Assembly: GCA_934648845.1 (NCBI GenBank)
Contig: CAKUFS010000011.1
Coordinates: 1 to 64,000, forward strand
DNA length: 64,000 nt
From: an uncultured Eggerthellaceae bacterium
GTDB lineage: Bacteria > Actinomycetota > Coriobacteriia > Coriobacteriales > Eggerthellaceae
Reading direction: 5' to 3'
Positions 33,395 to 41,328 of this stretch are shown here, piece after piece. Below the pieces are notes generated by a model. It saw nothing but the letters and a program-made list of their open reading frames with translations. It was not told where the DNA came from and did not search any database. A program made the position numbers and the translations under genes. Position 1 is the first letter of the stretch; every line of letters begins with the position of its first letter.

Positions 33395-33434
33395 ACAAAA
33401 AACGCCCGCTTGTCGCAAAAGGACAAAGCGGGCG
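33395..33434 (-). terminator. Leader terminator upstream of the DUF4430/dockerin gene
   Basis: On the minus strand CGCCCGCT and AGCGGGCG, with GTC/GAC pairing inside, form a strong stem followed by TTTTTTGTTT. It lies 42 bases before the ATG, inside the 5' leader, where it can act as the expression platform of the riboswitch-like structure just upstream. Confidence 0.8.
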
Positions 33435-33489
33435 CAGTTGCAAAAACGTATGGCAAACACGCAAGCGAAGTCCCCAGCAATGGCGGATT

Positions 33490-33660
33490 CTTCTTTATCG
33501 CTCGATGATCCGGCTTATCTTTTTTGCTTACCGCGCTCTCAACACAGCTCGCAAAAAAGCTTCACGGTGACCTGCTCGCGGGGACTTACACCCCATTCAA
33601 TCGATGCCTTGCGGCATAAAAGCGATAAACGTTTACCCGTTCAGCATACCTGCTTTCCTG
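33490..33660 (-). promoter_or_regulatory. Divergent cobalamin-riboswitch-like leader
   Basis: The minus-strand leader contains, in the right order, a small GCCGCAAGGC hairpin, GAATGGGGTGTAAGTCCCC, GCGAGCAGGTCACCGTGAAGC and TAAGCCGGATCATC. These align with the core of the canonical riboswitch on the other strand (GGGAAGCAGGTGAAAAGCC, GTCACTGTAAGC, TAAGCCAGGAGACC). Several consensus bases differ, including ACCGT for ACTGT in the B12 box, so ligand binding must be tested. A terminator follows. Boundaries are approximate. Confidence 0.55.
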
Positions 33661-33771
33661 AAAAACGCAAGCAAAAGCATCTAGTTGCGCATGGCCGCTT
33701 CGCATCATTTTACACCCTTCAGCAAACCGTAACGCAAACCACAGCAAACACGGGGTGTCAAAAACAAGGAA

Positions 33772-33800
33772 TTGCGTATTTATGAGTAAACCCGTATCAT
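33772..33800 (+). promoter_or_regulatory. Promoter of the cbiK riboswitch leader
   Basis: TTGCGT and TATCAT separated by exactly 17 bases. Transcription would start about 10 bases before the first pairing arm of the riboswitch (AAAGGTGTC at 33811). Confidence 0.55.
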
Positions 33801-33810
33801 TGCGCAACAG

Positions 33811-33980
33811 AAAGGTGTCAAACGCGTCAAACCGTTTGGTGAAAAGGGAAGCAGGTGAAAAGCCTGCGCGAACTCGTCACTGTAAGCGGACAAAGGCTGA
33901 ATCCACGGGATTTGCACCCAGCCACTGAGCAATCGGGAAGGCGGATTCAGCCATAGCCGTAAGCCAGGAGACCTGCCTTT
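33811..33980 (+). promoter_or_regulatory. Cobalamin riboswitch
   Basis: The closing stem pairs AGGTGTC at the 5' end with GAGACCT at the 3' end. Core motifs are GGGAAGCAGGTGAAAAGCC, GTCACTGTAAGC (B12 box), AGCCACTGAGCAATCGGGAAGGC and AAGCCAGGAGACCTGCC, all in consensus order. It lies about 130 bases before the cbiK start and should repress it when cobalamin is plentiful. Confidence 0.93.
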
Positions 33981-34109
33981 CTTGTTACAGACCGGCTTGA
34001 CCACGAGTGATTGGTCTTGGTTTTATCCTTTGCGTTCAGGCTCACGGGGAATGCTAAAGGGCAAGCCTTCGCTCGCGTGCAGGCCAAAACGAGCGAAAAG
34101 GAGAAAACC

Positions 34110-35312
34110 GTGAAGAAAACCGTCCGTATTGTTGCAGGTGTGGCATGTGCCCTTGCTTTAAGCTGCACCATGCTCGCTGGCTGCGCAAGCACCAGTGGTA
34201 GCTCATCTGCAAGCGCTTCTGCTTCCGCAAGCGTAAGCGCCGATCAGAAAGCAGCAGACGAAGTGGCCGATCTTATTGACAAGATTTACGTTCAGCAGCG
34301 CACCGAAACCACTGATGCCGACTGCGCCGCAGCTAAAGCTGCCTGGGACAAACTAACCCCTGCTCAGCAAGAACTCGTTGAAGGCGAAAATGCTGATCCC
34401 GACTACTTCGGTCGCGACACGGGCGATGCCACCAAGGACGACCCCCGCAACCAAGACAACATTGGCGACAAAGAAATCCTGGTCGTAAGCTTCGGCACGT
34501 CCTTCAACAACAGCCGCGTTAATGACATTAAGGGCATCGAAGACGCCATTGCAGCTGCCAACCCTGATTGGTCCGTACGCCGTGCTTTTACCGCACAGAT
34601 CATCATCAACCACATTCAGGCTCGCGACGGTGAAGCCATTGACAATATGGATCAGGCCCTTGCCCGCGCCGAAAAGAACGGCGTAAAGCAGCTTGTTGTT
34701 CAGCCCACTCACCTGATGCATGGCGCTGAGTATGACGAGATGATGGATGCTTTGAAGCCGTACGAGTCTAAGATGCAGATCAGCGTTGCAGAGCCCATGC
34801 TTGGCCCCGTTGGCGCTACCGTTACCGAGACGAACGATGACAAGGTTGCAGCTGCCAACGCCGTTATCGATGCCGCTGTTGCTGCTTCCAAGTATGACAG
34901 CACCGATGCTGCCGCCGCCGAAAAGACCGCCTTCGTGTTCTTGGGTCATGGCACGTCCCATGCTGCAGCAATTACTTACAGCCAGATGTACAACACGTTC
35001 CAGGGCCTGAACCTTCCCAACGTCTTTGTAGGCACCGTTGAGGGCGAACCCGAGGAAACCGAAGTTGAAGCCGTTATCGACGCTTGCAAGGACGCCGGCT
35101 ACGAGAACGTCATCCTTCGTCCCTTGATGGTTGTTGCGGGCGATCATGCCAATAACGACATGGCTGGTGCAGATGATCCCGAATCCTGGTACTCTATGTT
35201 CACGGCTGCCGGCTTCAAGAGCGTTGAGAACCAAATCTCCGGTATGGGTGGTATCCCTGCCGTTCAGGACATCTATGTTGCCCACACCGCTGCCGCTATC
35301 GCAGCCCTGTAA
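34110..35312 (+). CDS. cbiK: Exported lipoprotein sirohydrochlorin cobaltochelatase (CbiK type)
   Basis: About 400 residues from a GTG start at 34110 (AAAAGGAG 6 bases upstream). Signal peptide and lipobox LAGC with lipid Cys at residue 25, then a Ser/Ala linker and a helical spacer. The chelatase body starts with EILVVSFGTSFNNSR and has HLMHGAEYDEMMDAL, VFLGHGTSHAAAITYSQM (metal-binding His) and PLMVVAGDHANNDMAG, all CbiK hallmarks. CbiK inserts Co2+ into sirohydrochlorin in anaerobic B12 synthesis. Exported CbiK proteins are known in Desulfovibrio, where the role is debated (heme or cobalt transport). The cobalamin riboswitch upstream supports a corrinoid or cobalt role. No other cob/cbi genes are in the window. 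Confidence 0.9.
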   Translation: MKKTVRIVAGVACALALSCTMLAGCASTSGSSSASASASASVSADQKAADEVADLIDKIYVQQRTETTDADCAAAKAAWDKLTPAQQELVEGENADPDYFGRDTGDATKDDPRNQDNIGDKEILVVSFGTSFNNSRVNDIKGIEDAIAAANPDWSVRRAFTAQIIINHIQARDGEAIDNMDQALARAEKNGVKQLVVQPTHLMHGAEYDEMMDALKPYESKMQISVAEPMLGPVGATVTETNDDKVAAANAVIDAAVAASKYDSTDAAAAEKTAFVFLGHGTSHAAAITYSQMYNTFQGLNLPNVFVGTVEGEPEETEVEAVIDACKDAGYENVILRPLMVVAGDHANNDMAGADDPESWYSMFTAAGFKSVENQISGMGGIPAVQDIYVAHTAAAIAAL

Positions 35313-35356
35313 GCTCTTCTTGTTGCCTTATCAAAACGCGTAACAAGTATCCAAGC

Positions 35357-35387
35357 GTGGCCCTGGCATTTGCCGGGGCCATTTTTT
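35357..35387 (+). terminator. Terminator after cbiK
   Basis: GGCCC, GGCATTTGCC and GGGGCC form a nested stem followed by ATTTTTT, 45 bases after the cbiK stop. Confidence 0.85.
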
Positions 35388-35434
35388 CGAGTACTATGTC
35401 GTAGTGCAAATTCCCCGCAAAAAGGAGACCGAGA

Positions 35435-35920
35435 ATGAAAAAGATTCTGCTTGCCGCACTTGCCCTGTGCACTGCATGCATTGTTCTTGCAGGTTGCAGC
35501 GGCGGCCAGGGCTCTGCAGGCGCCACGAGCGCAGGAAACACCACGGGCCTGGAACCTGGAACCTACACGGCAAAGTTCGAGACCGACAGCACGATGTTCG
35601 CCATCAACGAGTACTACAAAGACGAAGCCACCCTTGAAGTGACCGACAAAGGCGCAACGCTCCACGCCGTGCTGCGCGGAAAGGGCATTGTAAAATTGCA
35701 TGTTGGAACCGCTGAAAGCGCCCAGAAAGACGGCGCCCAACTGCTGGAACCCATCGAGACCACGGTAACGTTCGACGACGGCTACAAGAAGAAATGCTAT
35801 GCCTTCGATATTCCCATTGCGGAAATTGACAAGGAATTCGATTGCGCCATTCTGGGCGAAAAAGGCTCGTGGTATAACCATAAAGTCAAAGTGACCGATG
35901 TCCAGCGCGTGGAAAAATAA
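35435..35920 (+). CDS. Small lipoprotein of unknown function next to cbiK
   Basis: 161 residues; start ATG 35435 after AAAGGAG. Signal peptide with lipobox VLAGC (Cys21). The mature part is about 130 residues, beta-rich: YTAKFETDSTMFAINEYYKD, ATLEVTDKGATLHAVLRG, CYAFDIPIAEIDKEFDCAI and SWYNHKVKV. The pattern vaguely recalls NEAT or other small immunoglobulin-like ligand-binding domains, and a Tyr/His near the end fits this, but I cannot assign it. It lies beyond the cbiK terminator, so it may have its own promoter. A role in binding or relaying a tetrapyrrole or metal is a guess from context. Confidence 0.75.
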   Translation: MKKILLAALALCTACIVLAGCSGGQGSAGATSAGNTTGLEPGTYTAKFETDSTMFAINEYYKDEATLEVTDKGATLHAVLRGKGIVKLHVGTAESAQKDGAQLLEPIETTVTFDDGYKKKCYAFDIPIAEIDKEFDCAILGEKGSWYNHKVKVTDVQRVEK

Positions 35921-36022
35921 ACGACGCAAAATCGTGCGCGCAACACCTCGGCGCTGCCCGTGCAGCACGCAGAACTGTGCTGCCTGCCAACCAACGCGAT
36001 TCACTAAAGCTGCAGACGCAAG

Positions 36023-36054
36023 AAAAAAGCTCCTGAACAGGAGCTTTTCTTTTT
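36023..36054 (+). terminator. Terminator after the small lipoprotein gene
   Basis: AAAAGCTCCTG and CAGGAGCTTTT form an 11-bp stem with a two-base loop core, followed by CTTTTT. It also faces the end of the DUF2344 gene on the other strand and may serve both. Confidence 0.85.
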
Positions 36055-36121
36055 ACTCGAAGATATGTTTCCGGCAAAAACGAGTGCCAGGCTTCACCCC
36101 ATCGAATGACGCCGCGAGAAT

Positions 36122-36742
36122 CTACGCACGCTGGGCAACGCGCGTGATGCTCGTTATCGTAGCGGGACTTCCCGATTCCTCTAAGCATGCATTCAAAAGA
36201 AGGTCGGGGCGCAATGAGCCCGTCGGCTTTGCCTCAAGCGTGAAACGAACGGTATCCCCTTCCACCTGCACTTCGCCATGCAAGTACTCCCCTACCACAA
36301 TGGTTTTTTCCTTCTTCTTGCGAATGACCGTAAGGGATTCCGGCACGTGCAACGCATCAACAGCGCAGCTTAAATGCGCTTCGTAATCGGAAAGCGGATA
36401 GCAGACCGACGCCGCCGTGGCGTTATGCTCCACATATGCGCATTCATACGGCATCATATCGGGCACGCTTGTTGCCTGAAGCGCCGCAAGCGCTTTCGCG
36501 GGCGCAACGTAATCTTTCAGCAGCAAGTCGAAAATCTCTTCCGTGCCGCCCACACCCACAGGCAACGCAGAACCAAACGCAATGCGCATGTGCGGCGAGA
36601 AGCCCTGGCTCACCGCGAACGGAAGGTCGGCGCGACGCACGGCGCGCTCAAGAGCATGCGCCACCTCCAAATGGGAGAGCATAGCCAAGCGCCCCTTCTT
36701 GCAAAAACGGAAGCGCAAACGAAACAGCGCGGGATCACTCAT
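36122..36742 (-). CDS. DUF2344 protein (TIGR03936, radical-SAM-linked)
   Basis: 206 residues. FRLRFRFCKKGRLAMLSHLEVAHALERAVRRADLPFAVSQGFSPHMRI is the family signature. The protein almost always accompanies or is fused to the radical-SAM protein encoded just upstream here, and their precise role (suspected RNA modification) is unknown. Start ATG 36742 follows GGAGG; it overlaps the radical-SAM gene by 8 bases. It is the last gene of the mre operon. Confidence 0.88.
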   Translation of the reverse strand: MSDPALFRLRFRFCKKGRLAMLSHLEVAHALERAVRRADLPFAVSQGFSPHMRIAFGSALPVGVGGTEEIFDLLLKDYVAPAKALAALQATSVPDMMPYECAYVEHNATAASVCYPLSDYEAHLSCAVDALHVPESLTVIRKKKEKTIVVGEYLHGEVQVEGDTVRFTLEAKPTGSLRPDLLLNACLEESGSPATITSITRVAQRA

Positions 36743-38702
36743 GGCATACCTCCTGTTCGGACGCGATTTTCGGAGAAGCAGAATCATCACGGTCGGAATC
36801 GCTCAACGCAGCATCTGCTTCAGGATTGCAGTGTGCAGGAACACGTTCTTGCTGAAGCATGTTATCCACGCCAACGGCTTGGCAAGCACCGCATCCGCTG
36901 CATTTCCCGAACGTGCAATCCGGCGTTGTCTTTTCCTGTGCGGCTTTCTCGCGCTCATGCGCCAAGAACGCGCGCGAAACACCGCACGAAATGTGCTCCC
37001 ATGGCATAACATAGTTGGTATCGTAATTTGCCTGCGCAATGGCGGCAGAATCAATGCCCAGCTCAGCAGCAGCATCAAGCCATGCTTGCTGGCTGAAAAG
37101 CTCGCTCCATGCATCGAAGCGCGCGCCGTTTTGCCAAGCACGATACACCCACTGCGATACTTCGCGCCCGCCACGGCTCATAACCGCTTCAACAAAGCTT
37201 GTTTTCGGATCGTGCCAACCCACATTGATAGCACGGTACTTAATGGAATGGCGCAGCAGGTTCACGCGGCGCATTGCCTCTTCGGGTGAAATTTGCCCAT
37301 CCCACTGAAACGGCGTTTGCGCCTTGGGGACAAACAACGCGCACGATATGCCAATCTGGATTGCACCGCGCTGATCTGCGGGAACAATCTTACGCGCGCG
37401 CTCCAACACATGTTGGGTCAAACGAGCGATGCCCTTGATGTCTTCGTCGGTTTCCGTGGGAAGGCCAATCATGAAATACAGCTTGCAGCGGCGCCAACCT
37501 GCAGCAAACGCAGCATCCACGGCGCTGAACAGGTCTTCTTCGGTCACACCTTTATTGATGACGTCGCGCAGGCGCTGCGTGCCGGCCTCGGGAGCAAACG
37601 TCAAGCCGCCCTTCTTCTGGCCCGCCACCAACGTGGCAAGATCAATGCCGAACGAATCAAGACGTTGAGATGGCAGCGAAATGCGCACACCTTTATTGGC
37701 GCACGCTGCATTAAGCCTGGTCAAAATGTCGGCAACCTGGGAATGATCCGTTGTGGAAAGCGACGTGAGGCTTACCTCATCGTATCCTGTTTGCGCTAAT
37801 CCGCACAAAACGGAGTCAACAACGTTATCTGCACTGCGTTCACGCACCGGACGATACATCATGCCCGCCTGGCAAAAACGGCACCCGCGCGCGCAACCGC
37901 GCAACACTTCAACATTCAAGCGGTCGTGCACTACTTCCGTATAAGGAACCACGCACGACTCCCATCCGCTGCTTTCGGCAAAACCTTCGAACACACGCTT
38001 CTCGATATGCGTGGGAAGACCTTCCTCCAGCGGCTCGATCCATGCGCCTGCCGCCTGCGCATCCTGCTGCGTGCGCCAACGATACAGCGAAGGAACGTAC
38101 GTGCCCGGAAGCTGAGCCAGCTCACATAAAATCTCATGGCGACTTGCACCCGCCCGACGCAGCTCGTAGATGCGTTCAATCGTTTCGGGTGTTGCCGTTT
38201 CGCCTTCGCCAATGGTGATTGCATCGAAGAACAGGGCAAACGGCTCGGGATTATATGCGCAAGGGCCGCCACCGACAATGATGGGGTCATCTTCGCGACG
38301 ATCAGCTGTAAGAACAGGGATGCCTGCCAAATCGAGCACTTCCAAAACGTTTGTCGCACAAAGCTCGTGCGGCAATGTAATGCCAACAACATCGAACTCG
38401 CTTACGGGCGCGCAGCTTTCCAGCGAAAACAGCGGCAAACCCTCTTCGCGCATTAAATCGCACATATCAACCGCGGGAAGAAATGCGCGCTCGGCACGAA
38501 GGTTCTCGGTTTTGTTCACTGCATTCACCAGAATGCGCACCGCCTGATTTGCCTGACCCAACTCGTACGTGTCGGGATAAATCATGCAAAACGAAAATGG
38601 AGCATCTTTCTTCTGCGTGCATCCCCATTCGTGGTTCAGGTAGCGCGCAGGACGCTCAACCCGTGAAAGCAAAGGCTCAACGCGGGACCATAAATCGGTC
38701 AT
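36735..38702 (-). CDS. B12-binding-like radical-SAM protein (TIGR03960)
   Basis: 655 residues. An N-terminal B12-binding-like fold (residues about 20-200, with ITLPHELCATNVLEVLDLAGIPV and IIVGGGPCAYNPEPF) is followed by the radical-SAM domain with the [4Fe-4S] motif RGCARGCRFCQAGMMYRPVR near residue 250. A Cys-rich C-terminal segment (CTFGKCSGCGACQ) may hold a second cluster. The family is widespread near rng/rplU in other bacteria; here it sits downstream of the mre genes. Substrate unknown, RNA modification suspected. The DUF2344 partner is translationally coupled. Confidence 0.88.
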   Translation of the reverse strand: MTDLWSRVEPLLSRVERPARYLNHEWGCTQKKDAPFSFCMIYPDTYELGQANQAVRILVNAVNKTENLRAERAFLPAVDMCDLMREEGLPLFSLESCAPVSEFDVVGITLPHELCATNVLEVLDLAGIPVLTADRREDDPIIVGGGPCAYNPEPFALFFDAITIGEGETATPETIERIYELRRAGASRHEILCELAQLPGTYVPSLYRWRTQQDAQAAGAWIEPLEEGLPTHIEKRVFEGFAESSGWESCVVPYTEVVHDRLNVEVLRGCARGCRFCQAGMMYRPVRERSADNVVDSVLCGLAQTGYDEVSLTSLSTTDHSQVADILTRLNAACANKGVRISLPSQRLDSFGIDLATLVAGQKKGGLTFAPEAGTQRLRDVINKGVTEEDLFSAVDAAFAAGWRRCKLYFMIGLPTETDEDIKGIARLTQHVLERARKIVPADQRGAIQIGISCALFVPKAQTPFQWDGQISPEEAMRRVNLLRHSIKYRAINVGWHDPKTSFVEAVMSRGGREVSQWVYRAWQNGARFDAWSELFSQQAWLDAAAELGIDSAAIAQANYDTNYVMPWEHISCGVSRAFLAHEREKAAQEKTTPDCTFGKCSGCGACQAVGVDNMLQQERVPAHCNPEADAALSDSDRDDSASPKIASEQEVCHE

Positions 38703-38717
38703 TGATTTCCTTTCGAA

Positions 38718-40106
38718 CTATTTCATCATAGAGCTTATGCCGTCTTTGAAGGAACGGGCGGCGCTGGCGGCAACTTGACGCCCCAAAGGACCTGCCGCTT
38801 GCAACAGGCGTTTTCCTGTTACCGCAGCACTGCCCGCCATGTTCTTAACCGCTTGCGCGGCTTGCTGGTTTTTCTCTTGGGCGCTCGCTTCAGGCGCAGC
38901 AGACATCCCCATGGCATCTTCCACAGCACCCACCACGGCGTTTTTCGCGCTTACAACTGCACCGGTTGCGCCCATGAGCCCCATGCCGTTCTCGAAGTAC
39001 TCGATAGCGGCTCGCCCCATGGCAAGCGTTGCCGCATAACCAACAGCGCCCTTCACAGCCCAGCCCAAACCAGGAACAATACCTGCAACGCTGCGCGCCG
39101 CACTGCGTGCCACAAACGCGCCGCCCAGAACAACAAGCAGCTCTTTTGCGCGTTCAACCGTCATGGGTTGACCGTATGCGGCCGCAATCTGCAGAATCAT
39201 TTTCATCTGATTCGCGGTCATAACGGGCATGTCCGCGCCAGGAAGGAACACCACAACGCCAATGCCGGCATTTTGCACCGCCGTAGCATTCACGGCCTCA
39301 AGCGACAACGGACGCGCCACAAACGGAAACGCCAAAGCGAACGACAAGCGCTTTTCGCGGCACGTCTCGATAATCCACTCGCCCATGCGATTATTGAGCG
39401 CACGTTTTGCCTGTTCGCTCAAAAGATTCGGCAAGGAGGGACGCTCATTTTCGCCTGCCGTGCCACGCTTCAGGAACTTCGCAAGATCGATGCCGCGCGC
39501 GCGTTCAAGCAGCGCCATGCGTGCCGTTGCCGTGCGGCCGCGTAAAACATCAAGAGCTTTTTCACCCGCATCCGCGGTCGGCGCATCGCCGCGGTCCGCG
39601 CCTTGCGCATTGTAGCCCACGGGGGAATCAACCGTAAGCTCAATAGCATCGGGAGCGGAAATCTTGCCGAAAGCTGCTTCGAACGCTTCTTGCGCCCGCG
39701 ATTTATCCTCTTCATTGAGCTCGGGAGAAATCAAATCTCCCTGCGGAATAGGATAACCGCTTTCCTCGGCCAGACGCTTCACCTGGTCAAACAGCGTGGT
39801 TACCACCATAACGGGCACGCCCTGCGCACGAATCTCACTGGCTTTTGCGCCAATACGCACATCAAGACCAGCTACCAGAATCACCATATCATCGCTTGGC
39901 GAGAACGCAAGCTCACCTGCATCCAGATACCCTACCGTGATACGCGCATGCGAAGCCGCACTGGCAAAAAGCGAGCGCACGTGGGCAACAATATCGGCTG
40001 GAGCGGTTTCGTCGATGATAACGCTTACCGAAACCCCCATCTGGCGTGCGGCATCGATGTTGATAGCTTCATTGATTACTTCTTTGAAATCAGCAGGCAA
40101 CTTCAT
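38718..40106 (-). CDS. DUF697 membrane-associated protein
   Basis: About 462 residues. The N-terminal 160 residues are a Rossmann-like or degenerate GTPase-like region (VIIDETAPADIVAHVRSLF, DMVILVAGLDVRIG, VPVMVVTTLFDQVK) without a P-loop. Residues about 280-420 are DUF697: PGADMPVMTANQMKMILQIAAAYG, then a glycine-rich hydrophobic hairpin. An Ala/Gln-rich tail follows. It overlaps rodA by 17 bases, so its expression is tied to cell-wall elongation genes, but the function is unknown. The start ATG 40106 has a weak purine-rich site. Confidence 0.82.
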   Translation of the reverse strand: MKLPADFKEVINEAINIDAARQMGVSVSVIIDETAPADIVAHVRSLFASAASHARITVGYLDAGELAFSPSDDMVILVAGLDVRIGAKASEIRAQGVPVMVVTTLFDQVKRLAEESGYPIPQGDLISPELNEEDKSRAQEAFEAAFGKISAPDAIELTVDSPVGYNAQGADRGDAPTADAGEKALDVLRGRTATARMALLERARGIDLAKFLKRGTAGENERPSLPNLLSEQAKRALNNRMGEWIIETCREKRLSFALAFPFVARPLSLEAVNATAVQNAGIGVVVFLPGADMPVMTANQMKMILQIAAAYGQPMTVERAKELLVVLGGAFVARSAARSVAGIVPGLGWAVKGAVGYAATLAMGRAAIEYFENGMGLMGATGAVVSAKNAVVGAVEDAMGMSAAPEASAQEKNQQAAQAVKNMAGSAAVTGKRLLQAAGPLGRQVAASAARSFKDGISSMMK

Positions 40107-41328
40107 ATACGCTCTTCTTTCCCACACCAGCACTGTGCGACCATACCGAGCCAATCAAACCCAACATCACAAAATTGACCAGCATAAACGATGAGCCGTA
40201 GCTGACAAACGGCAACGGAATACCCGTAATGGGCATCAATCCGCAGTCCATGCCAATGTTCTCAAGTATTTGGAACAGCCACATGCCCACCACGCACATC
40301 ACAATCAGCGAACCGAACAGGCTGCTTGCTCCTTGGGCAATCCTGAACGACTGATAGATAAGCCCCAGGTACAGCGCCAGCAGCACCATTGCGCCCACGA
40401 AACCGAATTCTTCCGCCAACACGCAGAAGATAAAATCGGTCGGCGCTTCGGGAAGATAATTCAGCCCCGTCTGAGTGCCATTACCAAACCCTTTTCCTAA
40501 AAAGCCGCCTGAGCCAATTGCGATTTGCGCTTGTCGTAGATTATACCCGCTATTCGAGGTATCGGCACTTGGATCCAAAAACACCAAGATGCGATTGCGC
40601 TGGTAATTCTTCAAAATGCGGTATTCTGTACCGCCGCTCGCGGTTTCATATTTCAGGACTTCGTCGAGCGCTAAAAGCGCGATGATCGCAACAACACCCA
40701 CGCCGATGGTCATGAGCAGAAATTTCGGTCGAGCGCCACCCACAACCAGCGCCGTGGCATCGATAAACAGGTACACTAAACCCGTTCCCAAGTCGGGCTG
40801 GGTCATGATGCATAAAAACGGAATAGCTAAAATAACCAGGGCTTTTATATATTCGCGGGGGTCATCAAGGCGCCCTTCGTATTTCGCCACCACGCTGGCC
40901 GCTAAAAGAAGCACCGTCACTTTAGCGAACTCGCCCGGCTGCACGGTCATACCGATTTTAATCCACGACTGCGCGCCCTTCGACTCAACGCCGATAACCG
41001 GCAAATGCGGCGACAAGATAAGCACCACGTTAATGACAAGAAGAATGACCATCATGTGCTCAAGGCGCCGATAATCGAAATGCCACACAATAAGCATAAC
41101 GATAATGCCTAAGGCAACGGTAACGGCCTGGCGCGAGAAACTATACGTTTCCGCATCATGGGAAACTGCAGAATAGACCACCACTAAGCCAAGCGCCACC
41201 AAAAGCGCCACGTTGAACAAAAAAGGCCAGTTCAAACGCCCTAAGAAACCGGGAAGCTTGCTTTTGTTACGCGCTTGCCCTGGCTGGGAAGCGCTCAAAG
41301 GACCAATCTGCGGAGAAAGATACGCCAT
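40090..41328 (-). CDS. rodA: Rod-shape peptidoglycan polymerase RodA
   Basis: A 412-residue SEDS-family glycosyltransferase that polymerises lipid II with PBP2 during elongation. About ten membrane helices; GVESKGAQSWIKIG, QPDLGTGLVYLFI and the catalytic Asp region, and FCVLAEEFGFVGAM are SEDS signatures; the C-terminus has MPITGIPLPFVSYGSS. It overlaps the PBP2 gene by one base (41328). Confidence 0.95.
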   Translation of the reverse strand: MAYLSPQIGPLSASQPGQARNKSKLPGFLGRLNWPFLFNVALLVALGLVVVYSAVSHDAETYSFSRQAVTVALGIIVMLIVWHFDYRRLEHMMVILLVINVVLILSPHLPVIGVESKGAQSWIKIGMTVQPGEFAKVTVLLLAASVVAKYEGRLDDPREYIKALVILAIPFLCIMTQPDLGTGLVYLFIDATALVVGGARPKFLLMTIGVGVVAIIALLALDEVLKYETASGGTEYRILKNYQRNRILVFLDPSADTSNSGYNLRQAQIAIGSGGFLGKGFGNGTQTGLNYLPEAPTDFIFCVLAEEFGFVGAMVLLALYLGLIYQSFRIAQGASSLFGSLIVMCVVGMWLFQILENIGMDCGLMPITGIPLPFVSYGSSFMLVNFVMLGLIGSVWSHSAGVGKKSVYEVAC

